Origin: Hemicentrotus pulcherrimus
Taxonomy: Eukaryota; Echinodermata; Echinoidea; Camarodonta; Strongylocentrotidae
NCBI GenBank assembly: GCA_003118195.1
Contig: BEXV01000209.1
Span: 50,195 to 114,194 of the forward strand
DNA: 64,000 nt
Direction of reading: 5' to 3'
The position numbers were made by a program, and so were the translations under genes. The notes below the pieces were generated by a model. The model did no database searches. It saw nothing but the letters and a program-made list of their open reading frames with translations, and had not been told where the DNA came from. Of this stretch, positions 45,291 through 58,326 are shown one piece after another. The stretch's first letter is position 1, and each line of letters opens with the position of its first letter.

Positions 45291-45831
45291 GGTTTTTGCC
45301 TTTGATTTCCTTGATGTGCTATAAGTGGATTCTTTTTAAAATTCCTTCAACTGTAAACAAAATTGAAAGGAAATTGTATCAGCGACAAAAAGCTCCTCAA
45401 AAGCATACAAGCTTGCCCTTGAAAGCAATCCCCTAAATGTCTAAAGTACGCATCGAGAGTAACGCCATTTTGTGAGTGGTTGTCTCTAAGCACAGTAGGT
45501 GGTCAAAGAGGACTGAGTCATGATTCCATTATGATCCAATTAGATCGATCGAAATAAAAGGATAGACTCTAACAGTTCATGATGATACATTACGTGCTCA
45601 TTATTTTAGCCGGCTAGTTTCGGGTTTAACCATGTGTAATGACGTTCCTACACTCCAAAGTTAATACTCATATATATAAAAAGAGACGACCTTCGTTTGA
45701 TCTAGTTTTGGAATGGTTTACTTATACGAAATACAAAGTGATTGTTTTTCTTACACAAGACAAAACATACATAGAACGAGAAAATCTTTTTTTTGTTATG
45801 CTTTATGAATCGATTCCTTTTATTTTCTTAC

Positions 45832-46003
45832 TTTTGATTTGAAGCGGTTGTCTTTGTGATTTTCTCATATAAAATAAAACAAAATAAAAGATTCCATTTT
45901 TCTGTCAACACCTGTGCCTCATTAATTCCTTCTTCCCAGCTGCCCGTTATTACGTATGGGCGGCCAAGGTGTACGAACAATTCCTGATAAACATGTCGTA
46001 TTC
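45832..46003 (-). CDS. Candidate internal exon, unknown protein
   Basis: On minus, CTAATTACTTTTCAACGACAG is a plausible branch site, pyrimidine tract and acceptor, with the exon starting at 46003. The frame reads IRHVYQELFVHLGRP, then YVITGSWEEGINEAQ, then VLTEKWN. Two donors are possible: CAG then GTGTTG after 45912 (92 bp, keeping the GC-richer half) or CAAAA then GTAAGA after 45832 (172 bp, all open). The first half looks protein-like; the second half is AT-rich. No family is recognised. Confidence rests on splice sites and residue composition only. Confidence 0.35.
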
Positions 46004-48029
46004 CTGTCGTTGAAAAGTAATTAGGATACACGACAAGCATTTGAAAGCTTCTTGTGATAGATTTGTAAAGAATAATTAATAAAAAACATCTGTTCGGTAT
46101 ATAATGAGGATACTAAATCACCCAGGATGTAGTGCATAATATAGTAAAACAATGTGCATCAAGGATTGTTATTTTCATTTTCTGATTAAAAACAAATGAA
46201 GGATCATTGATGACGTTTGTTCGTTAAGGTGATTTGCGAAGATGAAGTCCTTGGATATGACATGAAAGACATTTCTAGGCCAGCGATATATTATGTTCTT
46301 TAAATTACCTGTACAGATATTTCGGCTAGATTACAAACTAGGTGAATTCACAGTTGTGACAGAAGAAATTCAAATACCTAAGAGTAAAGATGATCTTTTT
46401 TCGCAACATGTTTTTTTCTAAAGTCAAAACTGCAGTTCTGTGGGGATGTCAGATACTTTTTCAACAAAGTACACTGATTTTCACAGATGGTAGAAAATTA
46501 AAAATGGGACCCTCCCGGTATCGCAAACATATCCAAACACGAAATATGCATTGGCGGTTTGACCACTCCTTAACCTCTTGTGATCTTTAAGATTTTTTGC
46601 AATATTTGAGACTCGTCTAGTTTAAGTTTCTAAAATGTAACAAAGATTTAAAGCTTTCTCAGCCACTTTGACAATTCCTGATCATTAAGCGCTTGTTGGC
46701 GGTCGCTCAAAAAAATAAATAATCACAATGTCTTAATATTTGTTTGTTCAGCGTGATAATGAACACGACATGCTGTGAATTATATTCAACACGACTGGAA
46801 TACCAACTCAAAATAAGGAAGATTCCTAGGAAGTTCAAACAAGTGTCGCTGGCCTTGCTATATATTCCTTGTTTTTTATTACTTGCTATTGATTGATAAC
46901 TTCTTCAGGTCAACGACGTAGTATATCTTCAATTTCTTACAGACCAATAATCATATTGCTGATCGATGATTACCAGACGTTGAAAGCGATCTCTCTGTCC
47001 CCTCTTGCTTTATTATGAATATAAAATGATTACAACATTTTGAAACCATCTTTTGAATATTCAAATATGCCAATTTACTTTGAATTATTTTCACTACCGA
47101 CTACCAGAATGTTGTTAAATTTCAATAAATACCTGTCCATATTATCCTTTATTCTGTATCAAGGATCAAGTTTAAATCATTTGGATATGTGACGGTGACC
47201 CACTTTCGTGCATCTCTTCGACGGCTCTATTGTATATTTCACCAATCTCCTCACAAGCTCTTCTCCATCTCCTATATTTCTTTAGGTAGGGACGGCATCT
47301 TCAGGAAGATATACTAGGAATCGAGAGTTAATCTTTGGAATATAAACCATGAACCTTGGGTGTTCAAACCTTAGAAAGCATCCGGCGTAATTTAAGCTTT
47401 CTCAGGATTAAGAAATATTTTCATGGGACAAAAGATGCTGAAAATTGCTGGTATTTAAGTGCAGAATGTCTTGATACCTAGTACAGGCATAAATCCCTTT
47501 AATGCATACGAATTAACGTCTCCGGGCGTCTGAAATTTGTAGTAGAATTAGCGTTAATTGGAATTTTTCAAAGCCTAAATGCCTTAGATTGTATCTGAAC
47601 AGAAAATTTCCCATCGCATAGTACTGCAATAGTGTAAAGAAAAGAACGGTTTACTTTGATATGTTTCAGGTACATTGAAAGATATTGAAGAGTGTATAAG
47701 CCACAGAATGATCAGAATTAATACATGTTGTAAGATATTACCCTAGTTACTGCTATGATATTTATTGTATATTTCACAAAATATCTTGTACGGTTTCCAG
47801 ATGATGTGACTAACTTGAATTCAATATAAACAATTTTCTTGTGCACAGTAATGACAATCATTAGTACTCTTTGCCTTGAAAGCATGAGGATAAATACATT
47901 AAATTACAGTAGAATACGGAGTCAATTTGCAAGGTTAATCATTGGATGTCTGCATTATAATGAAATCACGTCATATGTATCTATGCATTTATTAAACGTG
48001 TAAGAAATAAGAGAGCAAGAGAGACACAT
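46004..48029. other. Gene-free stretch
   Basis: Unique AT-rich sequence with no supported feature. Confidence 0.4.
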
Positions 48030-48030
48030 G

Positions 48031-48099
48031 GGAAAGAGAGAGAGAGAGATAGGGAGAGAGACAGAAAGAAGGGGGTAGACAGTGAAGGCGAAGCCCTGG

Positions 48100-48168
<69 letters not shown>
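48031..48168. repeat. Compound (GA)n-(AT)n-(GA)n microsatellite
   Basis: GA-rich sequence at 48031-48065, (AT)n at 48101-48131 and pure (GA)n at 48132-48168. The long minus frame over it is a by-product. Confidence 0.95.
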
Positions 48169-48169
<1 letters not shown>

Positions 48170-48719
48170 TGTGGATGGGGATACACCAGTAACAATCATA
48201 TCCATACTCAAGAGCAGCATGGAAACATAAGCGATTTGGATAACCTTGAATTTTCCTTCTGACTGATGAATAATTATTTTTGCACAATTTCCCCCCGCGA
48301 GAATATTGTATGTAAAATGTTGTATCCTTTCCTCTAGGGGTGATGTTTCCTATATCAAATACTGTTCCCCTTGAAATCATGCACGCAGACAATGACGTCT
48401 TTAAATTGCTTAGAGAAATGATCGGAAACATATTATGAATGAATGAGAACTGAGCGATTATACACGTATGTATCCAAAAAAAAAAATGACCGGTACAACG
48501 AAGTCGAAGAATAAAAGCGAGTACAGACATACCATTTCATACGGACAGATATACCACTTCAGTTCATATTGTTCAATTTCGGCTTACAGTTTCATTCTTG
48601 TGATTATAAGGACAAACAGAAAAGATTTAGTATGTCCTTGTCTGTTGCTATTCTTTAATAATGATGTTTGAATAAATAAAAAAAAATAAAAAACTCAGAA
48701 CATGAATATATATTGTCGT

Positions 48720-49000
48720 TTCCACCCCCCCCCCCCCCACACATACGATATCCATAGCTACAGAAAAATACTACGATATTTTATGAAACTATATGTTTCG
48801 TAGTGCGAGTTGGACAGGTAGTTGGGGGGGGGGGAAATTAAAGACTCGCAACGGAAGAAAGAGGAATAGAAAGGACGAGGGGGAGGGAGAGAGGGAGAGG
48901 AAGGGATAGTGGTGAGAGAGAAGGAGAGAGAGAGAGAGAGAGAGAGGGAGAAAGAGAGAGAGAGAGAAAGAGAGAGAAAGAAAGAGAGAGAGAGAGAGAA
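48720..49000. repeat. Poly-C, poly-G and long GA-rich tract
   Basis: A C run lies at about 48725-48738, a G run at about 48824-48834, and imperfect (GA)n at 48860-49000. Homopurine sequence of this length on plus could form triplex or slipped structures. Confidence 0.9.
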
Positions 49001-51216
49001 CGACCATACAAAACATTATACAGCTAGTGTATCACCAAGCATCATTATATTGAATTAACGCGCCGTTTCACAGCCTAAGGATGCATCAAAAGTAATTACA
49101 GACAATGAAAATCATAGTGAAGGATATCTATCTCCGTCTGACGGAAGTACGCAAGAAGTTTTGTAGGAAGATACCTTTCCTCTAACTTCCTATCAACCTT
49201 TGAAATTAAACTTAAACAGTATTTCGAAGTTTTCCGAATCCTATCACCTGTCTGCCTTGGGTTCTTGCCTCAACTTAGCCGCTTTGAAACTCAATCAGCT
49301 AGAAATCACAGCCAACGTCATGCGCCAAAACAGAAAAGGGCCTTGTGTGATTGTGTGCGTGTGCGTGAACGGTGTTGTTTGTGCGTATATCCGAGCTATA
49401 TTTCGGAGGAATAGGTAGGGGAAATAGAGTATGGATTTTTGTTATGTGTGTTTCCAAAGATCTGAATGTTTCGCAGTGCTTGGAGAACGTGGATTAAGGG
49501 TTTTCATCAATCATTTTTAATTTTGAAGTATTTTTATATATTTTTATTGAAATTAAAAGTTAACCTAATGTTTGCACATCTAAGGCGACAACGTCAAAAG
49601 GAAACAAAAGCGCACCTGCAAATTAGAAAGAAAAAACACCCCACCGACAATGTATTCAAATCAGAAGGCATACAACGATGATAGATTGTATGATATTGTA
49701 TGATATTATGTGTTCATCCAAAACATGTATTATATAAAAGCAGTGTAGCACACCAGGGATGTGGTTCAAATAAATGAAAACTAAAGTGAGTTCCTAGTAT
49801 TAGTGTGAACGTGCCTCTTGATTCTACTGTGTGATGTGTCTTTGTGAAAGTTTTGTCAAAAACTTTATTTCAGAACAATAGTAATCATAAAGACTCGTCA
49901 ATTCATGAAGCGGCAAATCGCAGCGTTACTTTTGTTATGACGACATAAATGATAATACCCTTCCGCTTTCTCAATCGAATATCACAGGGAATACGAGCAA
50001 GTCTTTGATGCGCGCAACTGCCGTTCCTTTCTTTTGCAGCTCGTTACCACGTCATACCTTAAAAAGACTTAAGTTTAGGCCTATTATATAAAGGTTTATA
50101 AGAAAGAGACGTTGAATTTCGATGAGTTAGAAGTACCTAGCGTGTCAAATAATGAAACCCACTGAAGCCCGTGTGCAGTGGCAGATCTTTCAAAACAGAA
50201 ACTTAAGGAATGAAAGATCTTTAACTTGTGACCCCCCCCCCTCGACCTTACAAGTTATTTCAAAGGAATGGAACCGGTCATCAATTAACTCCATCCTATT
50301 TATCCATCCTTGTTAAAAAAAAAGTAGGAAAAAAAAAGTATAACTGCACCTTTAAGCTGAGGCATTCACAGGATATTGTAGAAATCCTGTACTTCAGGGG
50401 AAAGATTTTGATCTGGAATCGGGACTTCGATCTCCTCCCCTTTTTTCTTCAAAATGCGGGATAAGAAAACCCCTTTCAGCGCACAACCCGAAGTTTATTG
50501 AACCCGTTTAGTATTTCACCAATGCTTAGCAGGCTAACGATCAGATGACCAACACAAGGCGATGTTCTTTCCCGCAATGGGGAATGTTCGATATATGTTG
50601 TTCTGGTTTTGGAAATTGTGTTGGGTGAATGTAGGGGAAGGCAAAATAAGTCTGGCTATATGGCTTCAACTCCTTTATATTTCAAGATTGCTGTCGTTTC
50701 ATAGCTCCTCTCCCCCTCAAAGAGAGTGTTGATTTGATTATCTTGGAGAAAATGCAATTAACGTAAACAAATCAAACAAACTGAACTTTTTGAAACTTGC
50801 CTTCCTGATATAGCTCATAAGCAAGGCTATCACTCACACACGCACACCCACACACTTACTTTCAGACTTAACACACCTAACAGTGGCCGCATTATAAATT
50901 AATGTTGGGCAACAACTACAAACAGGACATGGCATGTGGTAATATGGGGGAGGGGGCATTGCATTAAATGTCATGAAGATAAGTCGTGAAGATAACAACT
51001 TGCATCATGCTCATTGTACTTCACCTAAATGCCACGACCTTATCAACTGCTGCAACGTCTTTATGAAATAAATGACCCTTCTAGGTTTTCTTTTTCAATG
51101 TTATTTGATAAGAAACTGTTTATCGGCAAATCTCGTTCCCTCTGTCTCCAGTTTGCAAACGTTTGCAGTCACCTCAACCTCAAAAGGGGCGGGCTGTTTG
51201 AGGTCTTAGTACAGCC
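49001..51216. other. Gene-free stretch
   Basis: A C run is at about 50232-50240 and an isolated terminus next to TTAA at 50352-50355 (AGGTGCAGTTA on minus). No gene is supported. Confidence 0.4.
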
Positions 51217-51376
51217 GGGGGGGGGGGGGGGGNNNNNNNNNNNNNNNNNNNNNNNNNNNNNNNNNNNNNNNNNNNNNNNNNNNNNNNNNNNNNNNNNNNN
51301 NNNNNNNNNNNNNNNNNNNNNNNNNNNNNNNNNNNNNNNNNNNNNNNNNNNNNNNNNNNNNNNNNNNNNNNNNNNN
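51217..51376. other. Poly-G run and assembly gap (144 N)
   Basis: The G run at 51217-51232 runs directly into N at 51233-51376. Frames across it are meaningless. Confidence 0.95.
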
Positions 51377-52428
51377 AAATCACATTTTTTACCCATAAAT
51401 CATATATTATTCATATTTAAGCATTCTTTTTTATTACATATATTTATTCGACCATTCTGAATAATTGAATATTATCACTTGTTTTTATGATTACTTATGT
51501 ATTTCATTGTTTTTTAAACTTATGTATTTTTTTTTGTTGTTTTATTTCATTTCTAACTACAATTCAACTATTTTGACTCTCCCCAAAACCGCCTAAACTT
51601 TAAACAAGACCCAATAACCCATGTTTGATCCATTTTTAGGAAAAATAATTTTTCCATATGTTTTGTAAACAGATTACGAAAATGAGCGATTTTCGGGCTG
51701 ACATGCAAAGATAAAAGGTCACGTGACCTTGTAACCGTAGGTCCGATTTTCAAAAAAAAAATCTTTTAAAAGTTACGTAAGACTCGAAAGAAGAAAGTCA
51801 GCGAGCGGCGGGGCGCCATCCAAATGAGTTCTCGAACAATCAGGAAAATCGTGGAGGGGTGGGGGGGGGGGCATGATGCCCCCCGGCCTTATTAGGGTTA
51901 ACTGTCATGAAATGTTGTGTCGTTTTAATCATGGGTGAATTGAGTATTAACATGTTAACGATGATATCTTTAATACTATGATGATATCATCTTACACGGC
52001 TTACTCCGAGTCATCGGGCCATCACGTCGCGTCGGGTGGTCGCGTTACCCGACATCATGTGAAAACGTGCCCCCTTTTTCACGAGATGACGGGTGCAATG
52101 TTTGTGAAAAACAAATCTTCTCATTTACGAATGCTCTGGTCCAATTAGCCCGACACTTTGTGTAAAACCTAGAGAAACTACGAAAGTTCGCGTCCTTAAT
52201 TAACATGCATCTTCACATGGTCTTCCGCTTTCGTTTCACGAAAGGTCGTGTAGCGCGATGAACCGACCGAATGCAATGACAGTAAGCCATTGAAAACAAT
52301 AAATTAGGCAATTTAATGTACAAACGAATGTACAGCCTTGCCCCCCTGTACAGCTTAATACCATTTCCATGTCTTTGTTAAAATAATGGATAAGCTCTCT
52401 TAATTTCTCTGCGAAAACGGAGACCAAT
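51377..52428. other. Gene-free stretch with G-rich hairpin
   Basis: GGGGGGCATGATGCCCCCC near 51865-51883 is a short strong inverted repeat after a G run. Phrases such as AGGTCACGTGACCTTG (51717-51732), itself a perfect inverted repeat at its AGGTCACGTGACCT core, suggest a degraded element. No gene. Confidence 0.4.
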
Positions 52429-52455
52429 CTTCTTTGTTCAGAGTGAGCAAAGAAG
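52429..52455. promoter_or_regulatory. Inverted SOX/TCF-type site pair
   Basis: CTTCTTTG and CAAAGAAG face each other with 11 bp between them. Upstream, at about 52290-52320, AACAATAAATTAGGCAATTT offers SOX and homeodomain cores. This is compatible with an HMG-box dimer site in an enhancer. Confidence 0.35.
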
Positions 52456-53049
52456 GTTTCTACAAAGAGGAATCAAATAACCATGAAAAGCAATAAGAGG
52501 TAAGATAATAAGCTAGCTTTTAAAAGATAAACTTCCTTACCAAGGCTCTCGTCTTACAAAGCTGAGTAGTGGAGTGACCTTGGTTGCATATTATCAAAGG
52601 CTTGGAAATCAGATGAGCGTCCAATCGGATAAGTATAAACTACGTAATGTCTACGCACTTAAAGATTAGAATGATAGTCGTAGATTGTCGTCAAAGGGAC
52701 GGTTATGTGCACACATTTAAAATGACCCCTCGCATCTCAGAATGGATGGAGATAAATGGGGAGACTTACAATAGAGATTTGCCTCATACCAAGATCAAAT
52801 CAGTGGAGTTTAGAAAAGCAAGATTCAAAACCTGCATAACAATAAACCGTTATTGATGATAGTAATTAGATTGCAATTTGTTCTGCATTTAGTGGAGTCG
52901 CTGACACGGTTACAAATTGTCCCGATCTTCGTGATCATCTATCAATGAGTCCTAGAATAGCTATCTTTGATGCAGAGAGGAAAATAAAGGGAAGGTCCAT
53001 CAAGTCAATAATAGTCGATGCAAATATTTGGGTATGAATTTCTGTATGT
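52456..53049. other. Gene-free stretch
   Basis: A 69-codon frame at 52647-52856 has partly protein-like wording (TFKMTPRISEWMEINGE) but no splice or start support. Confidence 0.35.
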
Positions 53050-53120
53050 TGGGAGAGAGAGAGAGAGGGAGAGAGAGAGAGAGAGAGAGACATAGAGGGA
53101 AAGAGAGGGGAGAGAGAACG
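53050..53120. repeat. (GA)n microsatellite
   Basis: Imperfect GA repeat with AGGGAGA interruptions, purines on plus. Confidence 0.9.
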
Positions 53121-56100
53121 AGAAGGAAAGAAAGAAACATGAAAACAGGCTAATTTACATCGACAGGGAAAATGAAGTTGTATCGTTATTCTCCAACGAA
53201 TTTGACACGTAAAGGTTCTGCACGGCGATGGGTAATTGACCATTTGATATCAATAATTAGGAATATTCTATTCAAGCAACTCTTCGCCCAAGTCTGTTTT
53301 AAATAACTTATCCTTGGTTGTCAACAAATGGTGATGAATTATACCTGTATGGGGTGGATAGAAGATTTTAGTTTATTTCCTGCAAGCAGTATCATGGCTT
53401 TTATTCAATATAGCCTAGGGTGGAAATACGAATTTGATTCGAGTAAAAAATTATAGAGCGGTAAACCCACGGCACTCATTCATTTAGAACGAGGTTACGG
53501 TGTACTATGTCATGCATTCGTGACATTATATTTAATGCCACAAGTTTGAATCGAAGCAAATAATAAGAAGGCAGTGTAACTTTCTTTTGTTAACCATATT
53601 TGGTTTCCTCTAAACAAAAAAACAAAAAACCAAAAAAATAGTAAAAATTAATCGTAGTTTAAAAGCGTAAAGTACATCAAACTATTTAAAGTAAATATAA
53701 ATAATTTACTAACACCCCAATTATGATTGTTGTGAATGCGTTTTCTTATGAGATGTCAAATACATCGAGAGACGAGTCGAAGGAGCTGAACATAGCTTTT
53801 AAACAATAATATCCCGCAGTGTCCACATACTTGTATGGGCATCTCGATCGTCACAACTATGTGATTGTCAGCAGGTTTCGGTACTTTGTTAGTCCAAACT
53901 TCTATCTGACATACCATTAACTCATGCATTCGTTCATATTGGCCTTTTGACAATGTTCCTTCATTCCCTTAATATATTCTTGTTGTATGAACATTCATCG
54001 AGAGTCAAGACACAAGAGATAAACCCCAAATCAGTGCTCCCACGTGACATTATAATTGTCGCCCTATCAAATCTATGAATTGAATATGCATTTATTAACT
54101 ATTCACTTTGCAAAATTGTAAAATAGTCAATGGAAAATCGACTACATTGGTTTTGCTAATTTGTGTATGGGGTTTAACGTTATTACCTTTATCATCAAAC
54201 AAGGCATTCTTTTGAGCCAATGTAAATGACATTTGTTACGAATGTTAAGTACAACGAACCTTCATGTATAAACGTACTATATGGACAAATATTGCATATT
54301 GAACAGAAAAGGTTCTGTTAGATTTCTGCAATAAAAATGATTTTATATAAATTTAAAGATAAATAGCATAAACTGGTTTATGTTAAGTTTGGTTTGTGTA
54401 CATGTATTCCCCTTTTTGGGGGGAATTAATGCATGTTCCTAATTCGAGAGCAGTTATTTTCTTTTCATCTCATTTAATATCCTTGCGATTCAATATCTGT
54501 TGTATCATTAAATTCTGTGCTATCTATTTATGTATGATAAGATGGATTGGAAAATAAGACCTTCGAGTTAAAGATGCGTTTTTTCTTCTCCCGGCATTCA
54601 TGTGACTTACAATAAAATCTTTTTGATATTTAATATTCATTGTTTGTTTTTATCGTTTTTACCTGATAAATAATTTAATAATAATAATAAATATAATAAT
54701 AAAAATGATGATAACAATACAAAATAATAATGACAATAAAGATGATGTTATTGTTAAAAGTCTGACATATCAAACATATAATAACAACAAAATCAGAATA
54801 CTCGATGGTTCTTAACAGTGTTCCCTTTTTACTCTCTTATGTGGAAATCGTTATAGAAGTGATAAAGCTTTTCAAGCTAAAACTCCTATGAAAAGGAAAT
54901 ATTAAAATCCCTTTGGGATATGTCAGTAAAGTGCGTTCGGACTCATTTACAGAGAACCGTATCTCTTTACTTCTTAAGTCTATAAAAATATATCTTAAGG
55001 GCAGATTTAGTGCTTGGCTTAGTATCTCGGAGGCGCATTTAAGGTGAGGCCGTCACTACGGGAGAAAGGTACTAAAATGAAATACGACGCATTTATTCCC
55101 AAAGTGTTAAACATTTACATGTCCGATGAATCATATTTTTGACAGTTTGAGTTCGTTATGATTCCTAATGGCGAGGTGAATATTTCGGCAGTGTCTAACC
55201 AAAGAGATTTAGAAGGAGAACAAAACAAAAACAAAAAAACAATGTAATTTCTTTTGTCTCATCATTTGAAGGCACTATAACTATGAATCGAGCTCTATAC
55301 TAGAGCTCGATTCAAAGTACAAAACAACACGCTTCGGATAGTATGATGACGAATGTCTATCGGTTGTATCTCCAAGGTCCGAATCTGTTTCATTATTTTA
55401 TGTGATTTTATTTCGCTCAATTAAAAACGTGAGAGAAGCCCTAAAAAACTGTGGTGTCAACATGTTATTGTCTAAAAGAGGTTGCTGTCCTTACTGATAC
55501 TTTTAATGATAATCAAATTAAAATGCATATTTAAGCATATCATATTACGTTGCTAGTCGCCCCACCAATGTCCATTTAGCGATTGAGTGAAGGAGGTGAT
55601 TATACAAAAATGATTTATATTTTTATCACATTTATTACTTCGCCAGCCCCTTGATATAAGCTTGTCTAGTTACACCCAACCTATCAGTATGCACCCGCAT
55701 TAATTCGATCTCGGACAATCCAATGTCTTAATCTGTTGAGAGTCTCAAGATGCTACTCTGATGGATACTTGAGAATGACATTGAAAGAGGAGAAGAAGAT
55801 GCGGTCAATGATTTGAAGACCACATAAACCCTTCCTCAGAGGTGAGACAGGTGCTCACAGTCTGCGAGGGAGTGGGTGAGGGTGTGTTCAAAATAGAGTT
55901 ACAAAAGCGAAACAAAACAAAGAAAACCACAAGCCAACTCCATCCCCCATCCCCACAAAAACCCTTCTAAATACACGAAATTATGAAAAACATATAAATG
56001 CGTGGGTAATGGAAAATTAACAACGTTTTGACTGAAATGACAGATAAAAAAGAAAGAAATGGGAAGGGTAGTGATTTGTTTATCAATAAATCGCTCCTAA

Positions 56101-56200
56101 GCATCGAGCATTCAAATATGTCTCTCAAACAAGCGACTGAAAACAAAGACCTATTGTCCATTTTCTAACATTTATGATTGTCGTAAGTCTATGCCGTAGA
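53121..56200. other. Gene-free stretch
   Basis: (AAT)n-like sequence at about 54676-54740. Inverted GAATCGAGCTCTA-ATACTAGAGCTCGATTC at about 55284-55314 forms a short perfect-armed hairpin. No gene is supported. Confidence 0.4.
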
Positions 56201-56202
<2 letters not shown>

Positions 56203-56253
<51 letters not shown>

Positions 56254-56285
56254 ATAAAGAGAGAAAGAGAGATAGAGAGAGAAGG
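56203..56285. repeat. (AT)n-(GA)n compound microsatellite
   Basis: (AT)n at 56203-56251, then GA-rich to about 56285. Confidence 0.95.
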
Positions 56286-56638
56286 AGGGTAAAAAAGAAC
56301 AACATTCAGACGAGCATAATGAGTGGGAAACGGGAAGGAGCGAGCTGGAAAAAAGGAGTAAATAATAAAAATAAAATTTAAAAAAAGATTGCAAACATTG
56401 ACGTAAATTTAAAGGGAACAAACGTCGGTCACCGATGAAAAGAAATCTGTTTTTTAAGGCGAGATCTAATTTAAAAAAGTGTTTTACCTGATTTGGATGA
56501 TCAGTTTATTTGCATTGGGAAGGAAAAGGGGGTCATATCAGATTTCTCGTTGATCTGATTGGCCGCTTCATCCAAGATCGATTGAAAAACTTTTTGTAAA
56601 ACCTACCATGGCTAAACACCTATTAGTTTATCTGTTAT

Positions 56639-56647
56639 CCCCCCCCC

Positions 56648-56681
<34 letters not shown>

Positions 56682-56731
56682 AAAAACAAAAAAAAACAAA
56701 CAAACAAAAACAAACAAAAACAAAAACAAAT
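56639..56731. repeat. Poly-C / poly-A / (CAAA)n tract
   Basis: About 10 C, then about 32 A, then CAAA/CAAAAA repeats. The A stretch may be a retroelement tail, but no body is recognised to its left. Confidence 0.85.
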
Positions 56732-56859
56732 AAATGACTTCTAATAAATCATCACTATCCCTTTGAACAAAAAATGATCGAATCATATATATTTTTGAAA
56801 GAAATGTGTCCGATGTGACTAATATTACTTTTACACAAATACATATTTCCAGACTGTTT

Positions 56860-56900
56860 CGCTACAAAGACGACAGCGCCCCCTGTTGGCGTACACAGTT
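56860..56900. other. GCGCCCCCTGTTGGCG motif
   Basis: GCGCCCCCT-TTGGC words are frequent in dispersed invertebrate and vertebrate repeats. Here it stands just downstream, in minus sense, of the cysteine-rich frame. Confidence 0.3.
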
Positions 56901-57041
56901 CCCACTGTTCAGCAAAGTTACATCTTTATAAAATTGTCTTTGGCGGGAGCCTCTTGAGACGTATCGTGTTGTAAGAGTGTTGCCGTGCCCCCAAGCCTCG
57001 AGACTGTACTTACGAAGGCACACATTGGAACGTTCGAAACA

Positions 57042-57425
57042 CTACACGCAGACAGCGTCCCGCAACTTCTTGACGAGCCACCTGCCCCCTGTGTTATGTA
57101 GTGGTTTACCTGCTAGAACATGCTTCGAATAACAAACGTGAATGCCTGAGGCTGGGTCTGACTGGGGTCCCACCTCTGATTGACACACAAGACTTGCTTT
57201 CAAACGTCCATGCCTCATAAACACCTCATCCTCTTGTTTACACCGGAAGGCACCATGCCTCCTCTTAACACAGTCTTGAAGGATGGTGACATTGTTTAGT
57301 TTGCACACTCCCTCCAGGCAAAACAAATCTCTGTTACAGACTTCTGCGGTCATGTTCAGTCTCCCAATATTCAATAGATTAACACATTGACGGTGGATGT
57401 TGTATATAAAGTATTGGAACGTCAT
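57042..57425 (-). CDS. Cysteine-rich open frame, possibly holding a phase 1-1 exon
   Basis: A 127-codon ATG-to-stop frame on minus, clearly GC-richer than its flanks. It has nine Cys (residues 14, 30, 36, 41, 52, 62, 81, 98, 126), N-glycosylation-type sites (NMT at 24, NVT at 45), and wording such as EVCNRDLFCLEGVC, CVKRRHGAFRC and GIHVCYSKHVLAG. Inside, ATGACCGCAG before 57343 and GCAG then GTAAAC after 57110 would bound a 234-bp exon of 78 codons with phase 1 at both ends, the usual form of shuffled extracellular modules. The acceptor is pyrimidine-poor. No signal peptide is visible. I do not recognise the fold. It could be an exon, a small secreted protein or a transposable-element frame. 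Confidence 0.4.
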   Translation of the reverse strand: MTFQYFIYNIHRQCVNLLNIGRLNMTAEVCNRDLFCLEGVCKLNNVTILQDCVKRRHGAFRCKQEDEVFMRHGRLKASLVCQSEVGPQSDPASGIHVCYSKHVLAGKPLHNTGGRWLVKKLRDAVCV

Positions 57426-58279
57426 GGGGTGTCAGCAATTCATGCTTTTCCCCATTATATGGATGGAATCAGTAGGTCCTACAGAGGTTTCAAAATACAG
57501 AATTACAAAACATACGGCGACATAAAACATATGGTTAAAGACACAGTGGAAATCTAAATAAAACTATTAAAAAATAAACTTTATAATAGGGGGCTGAGAG
57601 AAGAAAAACAGAAACCAAAGCAGAAACAGCAAATTAGATATCTATTTTGTACACTCACTTCAAACATTCAATCTCTTCCCCTCCGAAAAGAGAGAAATTA
57701 CGCCGGCTAAACGTGTGCTACAACAAAATTCCACGACCTATTACAAAGGTACTAAATTATGGATTGATTATACCATCGAAAAACTAACCACAAGTCCCAA
57801 ACGATTAGGAGAGGCCAAACAAAGGTGACATTACTAGTTTCGCTCAGGAGCTTGTCATACGTATTACATCTCCTGACTGATATTGATACTTTCTCTGTAA
57901 GTTACTTCCTGAGTTACACTCCCACATTATTTAAAAGATCCTCGCTTAAATGACTTCACATCAAATTTAGATGATGGTATAAATAGTGTATAGTATAAGT
58001 CGTTTTACAAATGAAAATAAGTCGAATGGATTTTTAAAAAAGATATTAAATTTGAATGTCGGCGTTTTCAAGTCAATTATAAAGTTCAACTAGGCACACA
58101 CTTCTTCTCTTCTGTTAATTGGTTTGGCGATTTAATTTTAATAAGAAATGTGTACAAAAAGGCCTCAATTTAATAGTTTTACATCGACCTCTTGAATAAT
58201 CATTATGGATATTATTACAAGTATTTCATTGATGACAAAAGATAGAAGATGCTTTCGTTTTTTGTTTGTATGTTCAGAG
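57426..58279. other. Gene-free stretch
   Basis: Unique AT-rich sequence with nothing recognised. Confidence 0.4.
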
Positions 58280-58282
58280 ACT

Positions 58283-58326
<44 letters not shown>

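Noticed and set aside
47955..48530. 191-codon minus frame rich in Ser-Leu and Ile-Tyr
   Set aside because: It crosses (GA)n and (AT)n microsatellites, and the parts outside them look random.
52647..52856. 69-codon plus frame
   Set aside because: Lacks splice sites and a domain; chance is as likely.
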